17,648 nucleotides of DNA from Gamarada debralockiae (Eukaryota; Ascomycota; Leotiomycetes; Helotiales; Hyphodiscaceae): positions 1 to 17,648 of the forward strand of contig NXFV01000358.1 in NCBI GenBank assembly GCA_002803225.1. Direction: 5' to 3'. The position numbers and the translations under genes are program-made. Positions 16,909 to 17,648 of the stretch are shown here, in pieces. The notes below the pieces were generated by a model, which made no database searches, was not told the origin of the DNA, and saw only the letters and a program-made list of their open reading frames with translations. Positions within the stretch are counted from its first letter, which is position 1. Each line of letters opens with the position of its first letter.

Positions 16909-17648
16909 CAGTAACGGAGCCGAAGTTTGAGCCGAAACGTGCATAAAGCGCGTTTTTTCGCGAACCGCGTTTCCTTCCTTCTACTACAACACCACATTAT
17001 GCCACCACAACGAACCCCTTTGTGCGATACTGATGGCAATCGACGATATAGAGGTACTGAACTATCTCCCTACCAAAGGGGACAGATTGTGGGCGCACGC
17101 AAAGCCGGCAATTCTCCCAAAGAGATCGAGGACAAATTAGGCCATTCGCGGGGGGCTGTACGCAGGACTTTGGAGTCCATTCATATACGCGATGAAGGCT
17201 ATACTTTGCCACGCAGTGGTACTCCCTTAAAGTACACAAGCCGAGCTCGTCGGCGCATGCTTCAATGCCTACGCTTTCACCCGAAAATGACTTACAAGCA
17301 ACGTCGAGAGGCCACAGGCCTCAAAATGTCCGATTCCTACATACGCGACCTTGCGATAGCTGAAGGCCTCAAACATTGGCGTGCAAAGAAGCGCCCAGAG
17401 CTTACGCCAATAGTAGCTGCTGAAAGGCTACTCTGGTGTCGTTGTAGGGCCCATTGGAAGACAAAGAAGTGGCGGGAATACATGTAGAGTGATGAGTGTT
17501 CTGTGGAGCGGGGTAAAGAGGGGGAGGTCGTCTGGGCTTGGGGCTATTTAAGCGACAAATGGAAACCTACACATGTCGAAACATATAAGAAGGGAAAGGG
17601 TATGCGAGTGATGGTTTCTGCAGCCTTTTGGGGTAATGGGCAGCGCTC
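16909..17648 (+). mobile_element. Tc1/mariner element, 5' part, runs off the window
   Basis: CAGTAACGGAGCCGAAG begins directly after a TA (16907-16908). Tc1-type elements insert at TA and commonly start with CAGT, so this is the likely left terminus, 90 bp before the transposase ATG. The terminal region carries GAGCCGAA twice (16917 and 16929). The right terminus is outside the window, so the inverted repeat cannot be confirmed. Confidence 0.55.
16999..17648 (+). pseudogene. Tc1/mariner transposase with premature stop, 3' truncated by window
   Basis: From ATG 16999 the frame encodes 162 residues and stops at TAG 17485-17487, then stays open to the window edge. Residues 1-14 (MPPQRTPLCDTDGN) are typical of fungal Tc1-like transposases. 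A first helix-turn-helix lies at about 21-60 (TELSPYQRGQIVGARKAG onward), a PRSGTP linker at 71-76 and a second helix-turn-helix at about 85-125. The stop lies exactly where the family usually has Trp before the first catalytic Asp; the reading resumes with SDECSVERG and later VVWAWGYLSDKW and GMRVMVSAAFWG. The catalytic core is therefore lost and the copy is inactive. TGG to TAG is a CpA-to-TpA change on the opposite strand, as RIP makes. The second Asp and the final acidic residue lie beyond the window. Confidence 0.8.

Noticed and set aside
16578..17039. 153-codon minus-strand frame
   Set aside because: It crosses the left end of the Tc1/mariner element and opposes the transposase start; no motif supports it.

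Overview
The window looks like nuclear DNA of a filamentous ascomycete (Pezizomycotina, perhaps a leotiomycete; the class is a guess). The evidence is a five-exon sorting-nexin gene with short introns of fungal type (GTATGT or GTAAGC donors, CTAAC/CTGAC branch sites), TATA boxes well upstream of ATGs, intergenic stretches of 1 kb or more, a fungal Tc1/mariner transposase, and stop codons at positions where a CpA-to-TpA change (the RIP signature) would explain them.

Layout. 1-2350: no intact gene; a weak decayed coding stretch (about 1021-1439), a 17-bp duplication and a 73-bp tandem repeat. 2425-3675: an intact intronless gene for an LGFP-repeat protein with a TATA box. 3676-6368: gene-poor and repeat-rich, with a degenerate tandem repeat built on TACCGCG, a 217-bp MITE with 30-bp terminal inverted repeats and TAA target duplications, a second inverted-repeat unit next to it, and a 16-bp triplet repeat. 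6500-7264: a one-pass membrane protein preceded by four small upstream ORFs, each joined to the next by an ATGA overlap. 7329-7427: two 25-bp palindromes. 7627-7995 (minus): a possible Rieske-like fragment. 9966-10223: the 3' part of a Cys-containing protein with a GPI-type tail. 10948-13100: a Snx41/Atg20-family sorting nexin (PX-BAR), the only gene here with a confident housekeeping role. 14202-15175: a broken two-domain SnoaL/NTF2-like gene. 16062-16376: two diverged copies of a hairpin-containing repeat. 16909-17648: the 5' part of a Tc1/mariner element with a broken transposase.

The genes do not form a pathway or cluster. One conserved trafficking gene sits among lineage-specific surface or secreted candidates, pseudogenes and mobile DNA, which suggests an accessory or repeat-flanked chromosomal region. 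The most unusual signals are the ATGA-linked uORF chain before the membrane-protein gene, the dispersed 11-3-11 palindrome family (four copies), and the LGFP protein that has no visible signal peptide.
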